A stretch of DNA of 64,000 bases from NCBI GenBank assembly GCA_041675285.1, contig JBAYTZ010000008.1, forward strand, positions 1-64,000, read 5' to 3'. Below are positions 7,836 through 17,428 of the stretch, in pieces (positions within the stretch are counted from its first letter, which is position 1; each line of letters opens with the position of its first letter). Below the pieces are notes generated by a model that did no database searches, was not told where the DNA came from, and worked only from the letters and a program-made list of their open reading frames with translations. A program made the translations under genes and the position numbers. The DNA comes from Candidatus Delongbacteria bacterium (GTDB lineage: Bacteria > CAIWAD01).

Positions 7836-10013
7836 ATGCGGCTCCCCGGCGGTTTGCTTCTGTTGACCGGCGCGCTCCTGCTGCCGGCGGGCGCGTCCCG
7901 GGCCCAGGAATCCACGGACGGACACGCGGAGGCTTGGCTCAAGGCGCACCTGGAGGGCACCCAGCGCGCGCTGGCCGCCCGCGCGGGCGAGCGCGTGGAC
8001 ACGCGCTACGATCTGGGGCGCGTGGAGCTTCAGTTGACCCCCAGCCTGAGCACGGCCACCCTGGCGGGCGTCGCCACCCTGTGCGTGCGCAGCCTGCAGG
8101 AAGGCCTGGCGGACGTGGACTTCGACCTGCACGACAACCTGGCGGTGAGCGCCGTGGACGGCGCGCTCTCGTTCAGCCACGGCGGTCACGTGCTGCACTG
8201 CGTGCTGCCCGCGCCGCTGGCCCTGGGCGCGGAGGCCTGCCTGACCGTCCACTACGCGGGCGACCCGGCCGCCACGGGCTTCGGCAGCTACCAGCTGGCC
8301 CTGCACGCGGGCGTGCCCATTGTCAGCACGCTCTCCGAGCCCAACGGCGCGCCCTCCTGGTGGCCCACCAAGGACGACCCCTCCGACAAGGCGGACTCGG
8401 CCGACGTGCGGATTACCGTCCCGCTGGGGCAGGTGGCCACCTCCAACGGCCGGCTGCTTGCCGCCGACACCACGGGCGCCTTGGTGACCTGGCACTGGCG
8501 CGAGCGTCACCCCATCGCCACCTATCTGGTCTGCATGAGCGTCACCAACTATCAGCTCATCACCGATGAGTACACGGCCCTGGACGGCAGCCCCATGCCG
8601 GTCCACCACTACGTCTGGCCCGAGGACCACGCCGACGCGCTGGTGGACTTCAACGTGACCGTGCCGATGATCGGCTTCTACGCCACCACCTTCGGCGAGT
8701 ATCCCTTCGTGGACGAGAAGTACGGGCACAGCGAGTTCACCTGGGGCGGCGCCATGGAGCACCAGTGCAACACGAGCTACGGCTCCACGCTGCTGCGCGG
8801 CGACCACGCCTACGACTACATCGTGGCCCACGAACTGGCCCACCAGTGGTTCGGGGACAAAGTGACCTGCGCGGCCTGGGAGGACATCTGGCTCAACGAG
8901 GGCTTCGCCACCTACAGCGAGGCGCTCTGGATGGAGCACCTGGGCGGGCACACGGCGCTGGTCCAGCACATGACCGGGCGCTGCAACGTCACCGATCCCA
9001 GCGGGCCGATCTACGACCCGCCCAGCACCTTCAGCTCCAACACGGTCTACCGCAAGGGCGCCTGGCTGCTGCACATGCTGCGCGGCCAGGTGGGGGACAG
9101 CGCCTTCTTCGCGCTGATGAACGGCTGGACGGCCGGGCCCTTCGCCTACGGCTCGGCCCACGTGGCGGATTTCACGGCCCACGCGGCCCAGTACACGCCC
9201 CACGACCTGACGGGGCTCTGGAACGGCTACCTCTACGGCCTGAACCGGCCCAGCTACCGGACGGACTGGCGCGCGCGCACGGTGGGCGGGCTGCCCGTGA
9301 CCGAGCTGCGCGTGCAGCAGACCCAGGCCGAGGCCCCCTTCGACCTCCGGCTGCCCTGGCGGATCAACGCCGGCACCCTGCGCAGCGAGTGGGTGCGCAA
9401 CCACCTGCGCCTGCAGGGCCACGTGGTGGTGACGGGCACGGCGCCCAGCGCGGCCAGCGTGGATCCCGACGACTGGCTGCTGGAGACGCACGTCTCGGGC
9501 AACTTGAACGGCCTGCTGCGGCACCTGGCCCTGCGGGCCCAGGCCCCCGACGGCTCCTTCCCCGGCCCGGGCGGGCTGCGCGCCCGCTGCGGCACGAGTC
9601 CGGGCGGCGGCGCCTGGGTGAACGGCCTGGCCGAGGGCGTGGTGGCCCTGGAGCTGCGCGAGCTGGCGCCGGACTGGAGCGCGGGGGACAGCCTCTGGAT
9701 CGAGGTGGAGAGCGTGGGCGGAGTGCCGGGCCGGCTGGCCTTCGGCCTGCTGCCCGGCAGCGCGGACTGGCAGGATCTGGGCCTGCGGCAACTTCAGGCG
9801 CTGGCGCCGCCCCAGCTGTCGATCCGCCTGCAGTCCGGCGGCGTGCTGCTGGAGTGGACGGCCCAGCCCGGGGCGACGGCCTATCGGGTGGAGGCCGCGA
9901 CCACGCCCTGGAGCGGGGACTGGCTGCCCGTGGGCGAGACCGCGGACCTGAGCCTGGCCCTGCCGGCGGGCGGGGACGAACGGCGCTGCCTGCGTGTGGT
10001 GGCCCTCTACTAG
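7836..10013 (+). CDS. Secreted M1-family zinc aminopeptidase
   Basis: A 725-residue exported metallopeptidase. A signal peptide (MRLPGGLLLLTGALLLPAGA...RA) is followed by the M1 beta-sandwich. The substrate-binding loop GGAMEHQ stands for the usual GxMEN. The zinc site HELAHQWFGD...NEGFATY places H332, H336 and E355 exactly as expected for HExxHx18E. The C-terminal part, after about residue 560, is a beta-rich extension likely to be fibronectin-like. It probably trims peptides in the periplasm or outside the cell. The downstream ABC-F gene begins 31 bases after its stop. Confidence 0.94.
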   Translation: MRLPGGLLLLTGALLLPAGASRAQESTDGHAEAWLKAHLEGTQRALAARAGERVDTRYDLGRVELQLTPSLSTATLAGVATLCVRSLQEGLADVDFDLHDNLAVSAVDGALSFSHGGHVLHCVLPAPLALGAEACLTVHYAGDPAATGFGSYQLALHAGVPIVSTLSEPNGAPSWWPTKDDPSDKADSADVRITVPLGQVATSNGRLLAADTTGALVTWHWRERHPIATYLVCMSVTNYQLITDEYTALDGSPMPVHHYVWPEDHADALVDFNVTVPMIGFYATTFGEYPFVDEKYGHSEFTWGGAMEHQCNTSYGSTLLRGDHAYDYIVAHELAHQWFGDKVTCAAWEDIWLNEGFATYSEALWMEHLGGHTALVQHMTGRCNVTDPSGPIYDPPSTFSSNTVYRKGAWLLHMLRGQVGDSAFFALMNGWTAGPFAYGSAHVADFTAHAAQYTPHDLTGLWNGYLYGLNRPSYRTDWRARTVGGLPVTELRVQQTQAEAPFDLRLPWRINAGTLRSEWVRNHLRLQGHVVVTGTAPSAASVDPDDWLLETHVSGNLNGLLRHLALRAQAPDGSFPGPGGLRARCGTSPGGGAWVNGLAEGVVALELRELAPDWSAGDSLWIEVESVGGVPGRLAFGLLPGSADWQDLGLRQLQALAPPQLSIRLQSGGVLLEWTAQPGATAYRVEAATTPWSGDWLPVGETADLSLALPAGGDERRCLRVVALY

Positions 10014-10044
10014 GCCCGATGCAACCCAAGAACAGGATGTCCCT

Positions 10045-12042
10045 TTGATCGCTCTGCACCAGCTGGCCGTGCGCTTTCCCGACAAGGTGCTGTTCGAGAA
10101 TCTCTCCTGGCGGATCCTGCCCGGCCAGCGCGTGGGCCTGGTGGGCGACAACGGCGTGGGCAAGACCACGCTGCTGCGCATCCTGGCCGGCGAGCGCGAG
10201 GCCGACGAGGGCAGCCTGCACCGCGCCCCGCGCATCCGGACGGGCTACCTGTCCCAAACCTTCAGCTTCTCGTCCTCCCAGCCCCTGCTGGAGATCGTCC
10301 TGGCCGCGGCCGGGGACATCCGCCAGCTGGAGCGCGACATGGAGGAGACCCGCGGCACCCTGGCCGAGCTGCCGCCGGACCACGAGGACCAGCCGGCCCT
10401 GTTGGCCCACCTGGGGCACCTGCAGGACCAGTTCGACCACCGGGACGGCTACCGGCTGGAGTCCGAGGCCCGGCGCATCCTGCAGGGGCTGGGCTTTCCC
10501 GCGGACTCCCTCGAGCGCCCGCTGGACACCTTCTCCGGCGGCTGGCAGATGCGCGCGGCCATGGCCCGCCTGCTGGTGGCCTCGCCTGACCTGCTGCTGC
10601 TGGACGAGCCCACCAACCACCTGGACACCGACGCGCTGGAGTGGCTCGAGCGCTTCCTCAAGGCCTACGACGGCACGGTGCTGACCATCAGCCACGACCG
10701 CTTCTTCCTGGACCGCACGGTGACCCAGATCGCCGAGATCGCCCGGGGCAAACTGACCCTGTTCACGGGCAACTTCACGCGTTACCGGCAGCTCAAGGAG
10801 GAGCACATGCTGCGGCTGGCCGCCGAGGCCGAGCGCATGCGCGGCAAGGTGGAGGACATGCAGCACTTCATCGAGCGCTTCCGCTACAAGTCCACCAAGG
10901 CGCGCCAGGTGCAGAGCCGGATCAAGCAGCTGGACAAGCTCGAGATCCACGAGGTGGAGAAGGAGGAGCGCGGGTTGAGCTTCCGCTTCCCGCCCTGCGA
11001 GCGCTCGGGCGATCTGGTGCTGGAGCTGGACGGGCTGGGAATGGACTACGGCCAGGGCTGGGTCTTCCGCGACCTGGACCTGCTGATCAAGCGCGGCGAG
11101 CGTGTGGCGCTGACGGGGCCCAACGGCGCGGGCAAGTCCACGCTGGCCCGACTGATCTCCGGCCTCCAGCAGCCCACCACGGGCCAGCTGCGGCTGGGGC
11201 ACAAGGTCAGCCTGGACGTCTACACGCAGGAGGTGGAGGACCAGATGGACCCCCGCCGCACGGTGCTGGACGAACTCAGCAGCCACAACCGCGGCCTGGG
11301 CCAGACGGAGCTGCGCAGCCTGCTGGGGGCCTTCCTGTTCTCGGGCGAGGCCGTCTTCAAGAAGGTGGACGTGCTCTCCGGCGGGGAGAAGAGCCGGCTG
11401 GCCGTGGCGGGCATCCTGCTGGACAAGTGCAATTTCCTGGTGCTGGACGAGCCCACCAACCACCTGGACCTGAAGGCCAAGGACATGCTCCAACAGGCCC
11501 TGGCCTCCTTCGAGGGCACCGTGCTGGTGGTCAGCCACGACCGCTACTTCCTGGACAAGGTGGTGACGCGCGTGCTCGAGCTGCGCGACGGCCGGCTGCT
11601 GGACCGCCCGGGCAGCTACAGCGAGTTCGTGGCCTGGCGCGACGAGCTGGAGAAGGAGGAGGCCGCCCAGGCCACGCGCACGGCCCGCGCCCAGGGGGCG
11701 GCCGTCGACGAGGCCGCGGGCCGGTCCGCCGCGGCCAAGCCCCGCTCGCGCGAGGAACGCAAGGCCGCCACGGAGGAGAAGATCCGCCGCGGCCGGCTGT
11801 TGCGGGAATCGGCCGAGGCCGCCGAGAAGCTCGAGGCGGAGATCGCCCGGCGCGAGGCGCGGATCAGCGAGCTCGAGGCCTCCCTGGCCCGCGAGGAGAT
11901 CTGGAACCACCCGGAAAAAATGAAGCAGGCCACCACGGAATACGCCAAGCTGCGGGAGCTGGTGAAGGGCCTCTATCCGCAGTGGGAGGCGGCTCTGGCC
12001 GAGCACGAGCGCGTCAAGGCCGAGCTGGAATCCGAGGACTGA
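10045..12042 (+). CDS. ABC-F family ATPase
   Basis: A cytosolic twin-ATPase of the ABC-F class (Uup/EttA/YheS-like), whose members act on ribosomes. There is no membrane domain. The first NBD has Walker A GDNGVGKTT, signature FSGGWQMR and Walker B LLLLDEPTNHLD. The second has GPNGAGKST, LSGGEKSR and FLVLDEPTNHLD. A charged linker lies between them, and a C-terminal coiled coil (about residues 560-660) follows. No in-frame ATG lies close to the domain. I chose the TTG at 10045, which has AGGA 7 bases upstream and gives MIALHQLAVRF. The alternative ATG at 9994 would overlap the peptidase gene. Confidence 0.93.
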   Translation: MIALHQLAVRFPDKVLFENLSWRILPGQRVGLVGDNGVGKTTLLRILAGEREADEGSLHRAPRIRTGYLSQTFSFSSSQPLLEIVLAAAGDIRQLERDMEETRGTLAELPPDHEDQPALLAHLGHLQDQFDHRDGYRLESEARRILQGLGFPADSLERPLDTFSGGWQMRAAMARLLVASPDLLLLDEPTNHLDTDALEWLERFLKAYDGTVLTISHDRFFLDRTVTQIAEIARGKLTLFTGNFTRYRQLKEEHMLRLAAEAERMRGKVEDMQHFIERFRYKSTKARQVQSRIKQLDKLEIHEVEKEERGLSFRFPPCERSGDLVLELDGLGMDYGQGWVFRDLDLLIKRGERVALTGPNGAGKSTLARLISGLQQPTTGQLRLGHKVSLDVYTQEVEDQMDPRRTVLDELSSHNRGLGQTELRSLLGAFLFSGEAVFKKVDVLSGGEKSRLAVAGILLDKCNFLVLDEPTNHLDLKAKDMLQQALASFEGTVLVVSHDRYFLDKVVTRVLELRDGRLLDRPGSYSEFVAWRDELEKEEAAQATRTARAQGAAVDEAAGRSAAAKPRSREERKAATEEKIRRGRLLRESAEAAEKLEAEIARREARISELEASLAREEIWNHPEKMKQATTEYAKLRELVKGLYPQWEAALAEHERVKAELESED

Positions 12043-12052
12043 GCGGTCTCCA

Positions 12053-12174
12053 GATTCAACACAGAGACACAGCCGCGGAGCGGCACAGAGAGATCCTTTT
12101 GGATAGATCGGACACGACCCGATTGGTGCTGACTCATCTATAAAATCTCTGTGCCTCTGTGTCCCTGTGTTGAG
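12053..12174. repeat. CACAGAG inverted-pair element (about 120 bp)
   Basis: The left arm TTCAACACAGAGACACAG (from 12055) matches the right arm CTGTGTCCCTGTGTTGA (ending 12174) in reverse. The interior is more AT-rich and contains CTATAAAAT. It separates the ABC-F and sppA genes. Confidence 0.75.
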
Positions 12175-12222
12175 TTCCCACCCGGCCGCCAATGACCACA
12201 ACTGGTTTGAGAGGGGCGTGAC

Positions 12223-13986
12223 ATGAAGCGACTATTTCTGGGCGTGTTCCTGGGCCTGTTGCTGGCCGTGGGCCTGCTGGTGGCCGGGGTCTGGGGCCTC
12301 ATGCGGATGGCGGGCGGCCAGGAGCTCCAGCTGGCGGACAACAGCCTGCTGGTGCTGGACTGGAGCGGGCCGCTGCCCGGACACCAGATCCATCCCGCCG
12401 ACGCGGATTTCGGCACGCCCGTGACCCTGAGCCACGTGAGCGCGGCCATCCGCGAGGCCGCCGGGCGGCCGGAGATCACCGGCATTTTGATTGAGCGCAA
12501 CCTCGAACTGCCCCGGGAATACCTGCAGGAGCTGGGCGGTGCGCTGGAGAGCTTCCGCCAGGCGGGCAAGCCCGTCTGGGCCCACCTGGAGCTGGGCTAT
12601 GGCTCCTCCTATCTGGCGGCCTGCCTGGCGGACACGCTGGCCTTGAGCCCCAGCGCCTCCGGCGGGCTGATCCTGCCCGGTCCCAGCGTCAGCCGGCTCT
12701 ACATGAGCGAAGCGCTGAAGCGGCTGGGCGTGCGCATGCACGTGCTGCACCAGGGCGACGCCAAGAGCTACGGCGAGGAATACATCCAGCAAACCATGAG
12801 CCCGGCCGTGCGCGAGAATCTCGGCCTGCTGGTGGAGGATCTGCTGGGCGAGGAACTGGCCTGGATCGGCGCGCGCCGCCACGTGGAGCCCGCCCGCCTG
12901 CGCCAGGAGCTGGGCCGGCCCGAGCGCGTCTGGCTCTCGCCCAGCGAAGCCCGGGGTCTGGGCCTGGTGGACACGCTGCTCAGCCGGGCGGACTGGGACG
13001 ACGCCGTGGAGGCCCGCTTCCCGGGCCACAGCCGGCTGTCCATCAGCGACTGGATCGGCTCGCGCCGCCAGCTGCCCAGCCAGGGCGAGCCGAAGATCAC
13101 GACCCAGGACCACGTGGCCGTCCTCTGGGCCGAGGGCAACATCGTGCCGGGCCTGCTGCGCAGCGCCCAGGTGCAGGTCCAGTCCCGGGCGATGATCGAG
13201 CAGATCCGCGACCTGCAGGAGAGCGACGCGGTCAAGGCCGTGGTCCTGCGGGTGGAATCCCCCGGCGGCAGCGCCCTGGCCTCCGAGGAGATCTATCAGG
13301 AACTGGTGAAGCTGGCCAAGGTCAAGCCGCTCTGGATTTCCGCCGGCCCCGTGGCGGCCTCGGGCGGCTACTATCTGGCGCTGCCCGGCGCGCAGATCTG
13401 GGCCAGCCCCTTCTCGGTGCTGGGTTCCATCGGCGTGGTGGCGCTGGTGCCCGACCTCTCCGGCGCCGCGGGCAAGCTGGGCCTGAACCCCCAGGGCATC
13501 CATCCGCTGCCCGCCGCCAAACTGGGCGATCTGGGCAGCCCGGTGGAGGCCTCCACCCTGGCGGCCATGAATCTGCGCTTAGGCGAGGTCTACGCCGAGT
13601 TCCGCTCCCGCGTGCTGGCCCACCGGCCGCTGAGCGCCGAGCAGCTGACCCCCGTGGCCGGCGGCCGGGTCTGGAGCGGACGGCGGGCCGTGGAGCTGGG
13701 GCTGGCCGACCAGCTGGGCGATCTGCAGGACTGCCTGGATTCGCTGCAGGCCACCCTGGGTGCGACGCCCCTGCCCGTCTCGCAGTATCCGCGCCAGGAG
13801 AGCCTGCTGAGCCTGCTCTTGTCCGGCCACCTGAAGCCCCGCGACCTGCTGCCCGGCGCGCAGCTCAGCGCCGGCGCCAAGTGGCTGGGCATGGGCGACT
13901 TCGTCGGCCAGCTGGAGGAGGAGCCGGCGCGCCTGGGCGATCCCTTCTGGACCCTGCGCGCCGAGGAGTCGCTGCTCCTGCGCTAA
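12223..13986 (+). CDS. sppA: Signal peptide peptidase SppA (long form)
   Basis: A membrane-anchored serine protease that clears leftover signal peptides. The 587 residues match the long two-domain (67K) type. An N-terminal transmembrane helix (residues 4-28) is followed by an S49 domain carrying the general-base lysine in GDAKSYGEEY (K181), then a second S49 domain with the nucleophile in PVAASGGYYLALP (S380). The Ser-Lys dyad split across the two halves is therefore intact. ATG is at 12223 after GAGGGGCG. It sits alone between repeat-containing gaps. Confidence 0.95.
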   Translation: MKRLFLGVFLGLLLAVGLLVAGVWGLMRMAGGQELQLADNSLLVLDWSGPLPGHQIHPADADFGTPVTLSHVSAAIREAAGRPEITGILIERNLELPREYLQELGGALESFRQAGKPVWAHLELGYGSSYLAACLADTLALSPSASGGLILPGPSVSRLYMSEALKRLGVRMHVLHQGDAKSYGEEYIQQTMSPAVRENLGLLVEDLLGEELAWIGARRHVEPARLRQELGRPERVWLSPSEARGLGLVDTLLSRADWDDAVEARFPGHSRLSISDWIGSRRQLPSQGEPKITTQDHVAVLWAEGNIVPGLLRSAQVQVQSRAMIEQIRDLQESDAVKAVVLRVESPGGSALASEEIYQELVKLAKVKPLWISAGPVAASGGYYLALPGAQIWASPFSVLGSIGVVALVPDLSGAAGKLGLNPQGIHPLPAAKLGDLGSPVEASTLAAMNLRLGEVYAEFRSRVLAHRPLSAEQLTPVAGGRVWSGRRAVELGLADQLGDLQDCLDSLQATLGATPLPVSQYPRQESLLSLLLSGHLKPRDLLPGAQLSAGAKWLGMGDFVGQLEEEPARLGDPFWTLRAEESLLLR

Positions 13987-14010
13987 GCATCACGACAGCC
14001 TGAACGTGTG

Positions 14011-14042
14011 CGGCCCCGGAGGCATCTCGCCCGCCGGGGCCG
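14011..14042. other. GC-rich hairpin downstream of sppA
   Basis: Inverted repeat CGGCCCCGG (14011-14019) / CCGGGGCCG (14034-14042) with a 14-base loop. No T tract follows, so it may be a Rho-dependent or attenuating structure rather than an intrinsic terminator. Confidence 0.5.
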
Positions 14043-14159
14043 TGTCACAAGCGCCCCGGAGCCGGTCAAGGCTTTTTCCAAGCTGCCGATACACCTCTCC
14101 GTGGTCAGCGAGTGTCAGGGGAGGCGCGCGCCGGGCCAGAGTCCAACTGGGGGCAGCCC

Positions 14160-14465
14160 GTGCAAACCAGGCAAGTCATTTCCCACGCCGAAGGCGGCAA
14201 CCAGATCATCTTTTTCGACGAGCGGCGGCTGGTGCTGGGCCTGGGTCCCGTGCTGCTGCCCCTGACCCAGCGCAGCCTGAGCCGGCTCTCCGAGCTGCTG
14301 CTGGGCATCGCGCGGGACTTCGAGCGCCACGCCCAGGACGGCCGCGTCTACATCCACTGCGACAGCTTCGTCTTTCGCCTGACCCAGCCCGAGTTCCTGG
14401 ATCTGCTGGGCATGGTCAGCCAGGCCCTCTCCTGGCTGCACTCCCGGCAGACGCGCATGAACTGA
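14160..14465 (+). CDS. Small hypothetical protein
   Basis: About 101 residues from GTG 14160. That start has a G-rich Shine-Dalgarno-like stretch (TGGGGG) 6 bases upstream. An in-frame GTG at 14112 has no such site. The product begins MQTRQVISHAEGGNQIIFFD and continues with a Leu-rich stretch, LVLGLGPVLLPLTQ, predicted to form helices. It ends in a helix rich in Leu, Ser and His. There is no signal peptide. I do not recognise the family. An intrinsic terminator-like hairpin follows 30 bases after the stop, supporting a real transcription unit. Confidence 0.6.
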   Translation: MQTRQVISHAEGGNQIIFFDERRLVLGLGPVLLPLTQRSLSRLSELLLGIARDFERHAQDGRVYIHCDSFVFRLTQPEFLDLLGMVSQALSWLHSRQTRMN

Positions 14466-14494
14466 GCGCTCGGCTTCATCCTGTTGCTCGCTCC

Positions 14495-14520
14495 ACATCC
14501 CGGTGCATGCCGGGATGTTT
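14495..14520 (+). terminator. Intrinsic terminator (weak T tract)
   Basis: Perfect 9-bp stem ACATCCCGG / CCGGGATGT with loop TGCATG, followed by TTGTGTT. It ends the small hypothetical gene. Confidence 0.6.
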
Positions 14521-14562
14521 GTGTTGAGGGCTGGGCTCGTTGTGGGGGTGGTTTTGAAATGG

Positions 14563-14875
14563 GATTCAACACAAAGACACAGGGACACAGTGGCTGAGTT
14601 GGTCTTGGCCGGGGTCGGGGTGGGGGCGCCTGTGAGTTGAGGTGCGCACGAAGTCGCGAAGGCTCGAAGGTGAATTGCGACACGCGAGGCGAAGCCAACT
14701 CCCTTCCCCCTCGCCCCGAGGGGGAAGGCGTCGCGAAGCGGCGGGGGATGGGGGCATGCCAAAACGGAGTCTGGCACCGTGCCTGACACCACTTTCGGGG
14801 TTTGTCCAGCGCACGGGGCAGATCGAGCCGAAAGGTCAGGTGCATCACCTGACCTTAGGTGCATCACCTGACCTT
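14563..14875. repeat. Repeat-filled gap before the beta-helix gene
   Basis: The 520-bp gap holds three repeat families and no gene. A CACAGAG arm (TTCAACACAAAGACACAGGG, 14566 on) comes first. A hairpin CCTTCCCCCTC / GAGGGGGAAGG (14702-14728), whose flank GGCGAAGCCAACTCC recurs reversed near 17588 and 20160, comes next. Last is a copy of the CACCGTGCCTGAC unit (14773-14875) with palindrome AGGTCAGGTG-CAT-CACCTGACCT. That last unit is tandemly duplicated at 42951-43190. Confidence 0.75.
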
Positions 14876-14988
14876 CACATCTCGTTCGCCACGCTGCGTG
14901 GACACTCCGAGGCGCAACTGGATCCGTACCTTTGGCCCGTGCTGTTTGCCCCTCCCCGGCTACTCCGGCCACTTTTGGAGGTTCTCCC

Positions 14989-17409
14989 GTGCGACTGCCC
15001 CTCTGGCTCTCTCTGTCGTTGCTCGTTGCCTTGCCGGTGCAAGCGGCGATTCTGCGTGTGCCTGCCGACCATGCCGGCATCCAAGCTGCCTTCGATGCCA
15101 GCGCAGAGGGCGACACCGTCCTGGTGGCGCGCGGGACTTGGATGGGCCTGCTGGAAAGCCCCGTCCACTCCATCCTCTTCTGCTCCCACTACCTGTTCAG
15201 CCAGGATTCCACGGATATCGTGGAGAGCGTGCTGGACGGCCAGTACGCGGGGACCATCCTGAATGTGAACACGCTGGAACCGGGCATGCTGACAGTGACG
15301 GGCTTCACTTTCTGGCGCGGACAAGGACAGCAAACCGGTGGTGCCGGGTACTGCGATCGTGCTGGAGCGGTGAACATGCAGGCAGACGTCAGCGCCACCC
15401 TAACGGATTTGGTCTTCGCCGATTGCCGAGCGCCGCGAATGGCGTCCATTCTCTTCAAAGGGGTAGAATGCAGCGGGTGGTCAGTACATGGCGACTTAGT
15501 TATGAAGAACATACACTGCCGGGGGTGTGTGGTGGACACTCCTCAAGAGAATGGATCCGACGCCATTCTGATCTCACAGGAGTACGGACGAGTCATTGTC
15601 GATGGGTTCCGCTTCGATGGTGGCGGGTTGGGCATGTTCGTTATGCGAAATCAATCATTGGCGCTTGATACATTAGCTCTTTCGAACGTGCATGTGTTCA
15701 ATTGCAATAACTCGCGCTTGTATTGGATGGGAAGGACCAGGACTCGAAATGCCGGAAAGGTCACCAACGTTAAGTTGGATGGTTGCGGGTTGACACTCGA
15801 TTTCGTCCAAGTTGGCGCAGACACAACATTTGGCACGGTTCATAACTTGGAACTGCTAAATACCACTTTGAGCGAAGCGTTACTTATAAACTCAGGCGGC
15901 CCGAAGTTGGAAATAGATAGCCTCCACATCCATCATACTCGCAATCCAACCTCGGGAATTACTGCCGGAATATACTGCCGGGCCGATAATGGTAGTATAA
16001 TGCGCAATCTACATGTTGATAACAATGTTCGAGGGGATAGTTTGATACATGAAATATCGCATTCCCCCATTGTAATGCTCCGTAGAATCAATCTGCTGGG
16101 TGCGCATATTCATGACAATCGGGTTATTATAGCAGGGGATCCTGATGTGGGTCAAAGCAGCGGATACTACCTTTCCGTTGGATCCATGATGAACATTTGG
16201 TATGGCGAGAATATTCGAATCGAGAATGCTCTTTGTGAGAACAACCTCGTTGAGGATTTAGACGATTACCAGCTCCCGGCCTCATGGGCGCCCCGAGAGA
16301 ACTGGGGTCGCGAGCTTCACGTTACTGGCATGGATACGTTGCGGATGAAGAATGTGATCATCCGCAACAGTCGACAACCCAACTGGTGTCCAGAATGGGT
16401 GGGTGATTTGCTGTCCCAAAGCAGGCCGGGCTGCGTGGTGTTCGCCAGTTCTCATGACTATAGTACGATCGAGAATATTCTTATAGAAGATTGTGATGAC
16501 GGAGGTATGTACGCCTTTGCTCACGAAGGTCCGGTATCCAATGTAATCGTTCGCAATGTGGGGCGACAAGGACTTTACGTCAACTCCAACGGTAGCGTTA
16601 CCAATCTCCAGATCTCGAATGTGGACGTTGCCGACGATGAGCTTCAACCCCAGGATGCGGATCTCTTCAACCAGTATGCGTTGGGGCTGGGTTCGAACCC
16701 GGTCCTGGAGAACGTGACGATCAGCGGCTGCGACGGCCTGCGCCACCCGATCAAACTCGATGGGGGGGCTCAGGCCCTGTTCCGCAACAGCCTGTTCTGG
16801 GACAACAACTCGGGGCCCTTGGCCTTCACCGGTTCGGGCGGTACAGTCAGCTGGGACCATTGCCTGGCTCAGGAGACCTTGCCCGGGACGGGCAATCTGG
16901 TGGCCGATCCGCGCTTCGACAGCCAGTTGGGTGCACCCTTCCTGGCCCTGGAATCCCCCTGTATCGATGCCGGCAACCCAGAACCTGCCTACAATGACCC
17001 GGAGGATCCCGCTAACCCCGGCTTCCCGCTCTGGCCCAGCCTGGGCAATCTGCGCAACGACATGGGCTTCACGGGCGGTCCGCACGCCGCCCTGCGGGAC
17101 ACGACCTGGAGCGCGCTGCCGGACTGGGAGCCCACCGCCCGGCCCGGCGTCTTTTCGCTGGGCGCGCCTTATCCCAATCCCTTCAACCCGGCGATCCACA
17201 TCCCCTTCCTGCTGCGCCGCCCAGCCCACGTGCGGCTTAGCGTGCACAACCTGCTGGGCCAGGAAGTGGCCGTGCTGGTCAACGCTCCCCTCGTGGCCGG
17301 TCGGCAGGACATCGTGCTGGACGGCGCCGGACTGGCCAGCGGCCTCTACGTCGTCACTCTGGACGTGGCCGGGCAACGCGCCAGCCGCTCGATCACCCTG
17401 CTCCGCTGA
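14989..17409 (+). CDS. Secreted parallel beta-helix protein with C-terminal sorting domain
   Basis: An 806-residue exported protein. I chose GTG 14989 because GGAGG lies 8 bases upstream and the signal peptide (VRLPLWLSLSLLVALPVQA) starts there. Residues 22-45 (ILRVPADHAGIQAAFDAS.EGDTVLV) are the classic opening of right-handed parallel beta-helix, pectate-lyase-like folds. The Asn-rich, strand-repeating middle continues it to about residue 690. The last 80 residues (GAPYPNPFNP...LLGQEVAVL...GLYVVTL) form a FlgD-like/type IX-like sorting module. Bases about 15390-16640 are clearly less GC-rich than both ends, as if the helix core had been replaced. Substrate or ligand is unknown. Confidence 0.9.
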   Translation: MRLPLWLSLSLLVALPVQAAILRVPADHAGIQAAFDASAEGDTVLVARGTWMGLLESPVHSILFCSHYLFSQDSTDIVESVLDGQYAGTILNVNTLEPGMLTVTGFTFWRGQGQQTGGAGYCDRAGAVNMQADVSATLTDLVFADCRAPRMASILFKGVECSGWSVHGDLVMKNIHCRGCVVDTPQENGSDAILISQEYGRVIVDGFRFDGGGLGMFVMRNQSLALDTLALSNVHVFNCNNSRLYWMGRTRTRNAGKVTNVKLDGCGLTLDFVQVGADTTFGTVHNLELLNTTLSEALLINSGGPKLEIDSLHIHHTRNPTSGITAGIYCRADNGSIMRNLHVDNNVRGDSLIHEISHSPIVMLRRINLLGAHIHDNRVIIAGDPDVGQSSGYYLSVGSMMNIWYGENIRIENALCENNLVEDLDDYQLPASWAPRENWGRELHVTGMDTLRMKNVIIRNSRQPNWCPEWVGDLLSQSRPGCVVFASSHDYSTIENILIEDCDDGGMYAFAHEGPVSNVIVRNVGRQGLYVNSNGSVTNLQISNVDVADDELQPQDADLFNQYALGLGSNPVLENVTISGCDGLRHPIKLDGGAQALFRNSLFWDNNSGPLAFTGSGGTVSWDHCLAQETLPGTGNLVADPRFDSQLGAPFLALESPCIDAGNPEPAYNDPEDPANPGFPLWPSLGNLRNDMGFTGGPHAALRDTTWSALPDWEPTARPGVFSLGAPYPNPFNPAIHIPFLLRRPAHVRLSVHNLLGQEVAVLVNAPLVAGRQDIVLDGAGLASGLYVVTLDVAGQRASRSITLLR

Positions 17410-17428
17410 CCTCTCGCGCTAGGCGTTT

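Noticed and set aside
14642..15262. 206-codon frame across the repeats before the beta-helix gene
   Set aside because: It is translated from dispersed palindromic repeats and then runs out of frame over the real gene.
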